Source of the DNA: Thalassotalea sp. G2M2-11
Lineage (GTDB): Bacteria > Pseudomonadota > Gammaproteobacteria > Enterobacterales > Alteromonadaceae
Direction of reading: 5' to 3'
NCBI RefSeq assembly: GCF_017168195.1
Contig: NZ_JADNYL010000002.1
Span: forward strand, 682,001-746,000
Length of the DNA stretch: 64,000 nucleotides
Notes under the pieces: model-generated
What the model saw: the letters and a program-made list of their open reading frames with translations, nothing else
What the model was told of the DNA's origin: nothing
The model's database searches: none
Translations under genes and position numbers: made by a program
Shown here: positions 62,556 through 64,000 of the stretch, piece after piece
How the letters are laid out: every line of letters starts with the position of its first letter
Numbering within the stretch: the stretch's first letter is position 1

Positions 62556-64000
62556 CTTCTATCAACCAACTTTTCACAACTTGCGATGACAGTTCAGGCT
62601 CATTTGCAACTAAAGCACGAACCGCTTTTAATACATCTTCATCACGATGCAGATCAGGTAACTGTAAACTACCATCAGAAGCAAAACCAACAGCACCTTC
62701 ATCAAAGTCTGATGTTAGCATATCCATGGTTTCATCACCTAAATCAATATGCGTATCTAACGATTTTTCGCCATAATCAGATGGTGTTTGATCTGGATAT
62801 ATTAAACGTTTCAGCATTGGGCGTACGACAGCCAAAATAAGGATAATGATCACTAAACCACCCATGCCCAGTTTTGCCATTTTGAAAAACCACGGTTCTT
62901 GGTAAAACGGTAATTTTTCTTTTTTATCCATTTCCATGCGAGAAAATGGGAGGGTTACCACTTCTAACTTGTCACCCCGTTGTAGATCAAAACCTATACT
63001 GCCCTGTAATAAACGACGGATATTGGCCAGCTCAGCGGCACTACGAGGTACTTGAGTGACCGTAGGTTCTGCGCCCTCTTCACCTTCTGTTGCTGGGCTA
63101 GATTCATTCAAATAGTCTAAAGCAACCGACACACTAATACGGCGGATCACACCAGTTTGCTGTTTGGTATAACTGATCGCTTCATCAAGTTCATAATTTT
63201 TAGTTGATTCTGAGTGTTTACGACTCGGTACTGCTTTACGGCCATTACCACCAACTGCATTTTCAGGAATGTTTGAGTCTAATGGAGGCTGATTACTTAA
63301 TGCTCCAGGAATACCACCAACCGAGCCACCAATAGTACTATCTTCAATTTTCATTTCACTGCGAAGTGCTGGTAGGTCAGGGTTGTAACGACGCTGAGTT
63401 TCTTCGGTATTGGTAAAGTCCATGGTAACATCAACTTGCGCAGTATAATTACCTAAACCAACAACGGGAATAAGAATGCTGTCAATTTTTTCCATGTATT
63501 CTGTTTCACGCTTTTGTTCAATTTCAAACTCTTTACGTGAACGCGATGAGATTGAATCCTGTGAACCAGAATTTAATAACCGGCCATTTTGATCAGTTAC
63601 TGTCACGCGATTTGGCTCTAAATTTTGTACCGCAGAAGCAACAATATCGACCACAGAATCCACTTCTTCTTCAGATAATAAACGGCCTTTTCGTAAGGTT
63701 AAGACCACGGTCGCTGAAGGATTTTTTGAACGTTTGGCAAAAACATTGTCTCTTGGAATAGCAAGTAACACTCGGGCACGACTAACCGTTTGTAGCTCTT
63801 CTATTGTACGAGAAAGCTGTTGTTCACGTGAATGTTTTAAACGTTCACGCTCTAATCGTTGACTCACCCCAAAGCCCATGTCCTGCATAATAATTTCATT
63901 ACCTGCTTCAGGTTCATCGGTTAACCCTTCACGAGCGAGTAATAACCGAATGTCTTGATATTCTTCTAAAGGTACAGAGATAGTGTTATTTTCTTGACGA
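62548..64000 (-). CDS. fliF: Flagellar MS-ring protein FliF (5' end outside window)
   Basis: Forms the MS ring, the base on which the flagellum is built. The frame is open to the window end, so the N-terminal signal-anchor and first ring domains are missing; visible sequence starts at VPLEEYQDIRLLLAREGLTD. Seen: GVSQRLERERLKHSREQQLS, ARVLLAIPRDNVFAKRSKNP, the LDEAISYTKQQTGVIRRISV region, a C-terminal membrane segment (LGMGGLVIIILILAVVRP), and an acidic tail ending QVVKSWL-IEDE that binds FliG. The motif order matches FliF throughout. Confidence 0.97.
   Translation of the reverse strand, partial: RQENNTISVPLEEYQDIRLLLAREGLTDEPEAGNEIIMQDMGFGVSQRLERERLKHSREQQLSRTIEELQTVSRARVLLAIPRDNVFAKRSKNPSATVVLTLRKGRLLSEEEVDSVVDIVASAVQNLEPNRVTVTDQNGRLLNSGSQDSISSRSRKEFEIEQKRETEYMEKIDSILIPVVGLGNYTAQVDVTMDFTNTEETQRRYNPDLPALRSEMKIEDSTIGGSVGGIPGALSNQPPLDSNIPENAVGGNGRKAVPSRKHSESTKNYELDEAISYTKQQTGVIRRISVSVALDYLNESSPATEGEEGAEPTVTQVPRSAAELANIRRLLQGSIGFDLQRGDKLEVVTLPFSRMEMDKKEKLPFYQEPWFFKMAKLGMGGLVIIILILAVVRPMLKRLIYPDQTPSDYGEKSLDTHIDLGDETMDMLTSDFDEGAVGFASDGSLQLPDLHRDEDVLKAVRALVANEPELSSQVVKSWLIEDE

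Noticed and set aside
1-64000. CRISPR arrays, tRNA or rRNA genes, riboswitches and prophage genes.
   Set aside because: No repeat-spacer pattern, cloverleaf, conserved aptamer core or phage structural gene was noticed; ribH and thiL have no FMN or TPP element in front.

Overview
The window looks like the chromosome of a marine, polarly flagellated gammaproteobacterium of the Alteromonadales, most likely Colwelliaceae (Colwellia or Thalassotalea type). The reasons are the low GC content, the order of the flagellar and chemotaxis genes (fliF to flhB, flhA, flhF, flhG, fliA, cheYZAB, parC, parP, cheW, DUF2802), the ribE-nusB-thiL-pgpA housekeeping block, and serA. This placement is inference; no 16S rRNA or tRNA gene was seen.

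Region 1 (1-4210) is housekeeping: the 3' part of serA with its terminator, a ribE-nusB-thiL-pgpA operon on the minus strand, and one small membrane protein. Region 2 (4233-21600) is a mosaic surface-polysaccharide locus with genes on both strands. It has two GT2 and two GT4 glycosyltransferases, an Alg14/Alg13-like split transferase, two Wzx-type flippases, a Wzy-type polymerase, a WecG/TagA-type transferase, a Wzz chain-length regulator, a CDP-glycerol pathway (TagD plus a TagF/TagB-like glycerophosphotransferase), a GDPD-like lipoprotein and two sulfotransferase-like genes. Three decayed genes (an IS3-type orfA, a probable polysaccharide pyruvyl transferase and an IS481-type transposase) lie between them and mark recombination joints.

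Region 3 (21715-33503) is a complete type II secretion operon in an unusual order (gspG-E-F-H-I-J-K-L-M-C-like-D). It is followed by one gene for an abundant-looking, cysteine-free, signal-peptide-bearing surface protein of S-layer character. The secretin gene carries a run of nine G bases. I read this as a dedicated secretion system for one surface protein, inserted between the polysaccharide genes and wecA. Region 4 (33607-38466) has wecA, a very large SLBB-domain polysaccharide export protein, and mlaA. Regions 2 to 4 together could build an envelope layer: an undecaprenyl-linked polysaccharide, and a protein coat exported by its own T2SS that may rest on that polysaccharide.

Region 5 (38616-64000) is one long minus-strand block. 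It runs from fliF (cut by the window end) through fliGHIJKLMNOPQR and flhB, then from a sigma-54-type promoter into flhA-flhF-flhG-fliA-cheY-cheZ-cheA-cheB-parC-parP-cheW-DUF2802. FlhF/FlhG set polar flagellar placement, and ParC/ParP should hold the chemoreceptor array at the same pole. CheA carries three near-identical acidic motifs in the linker where ParP is known to bind in Vibrio.
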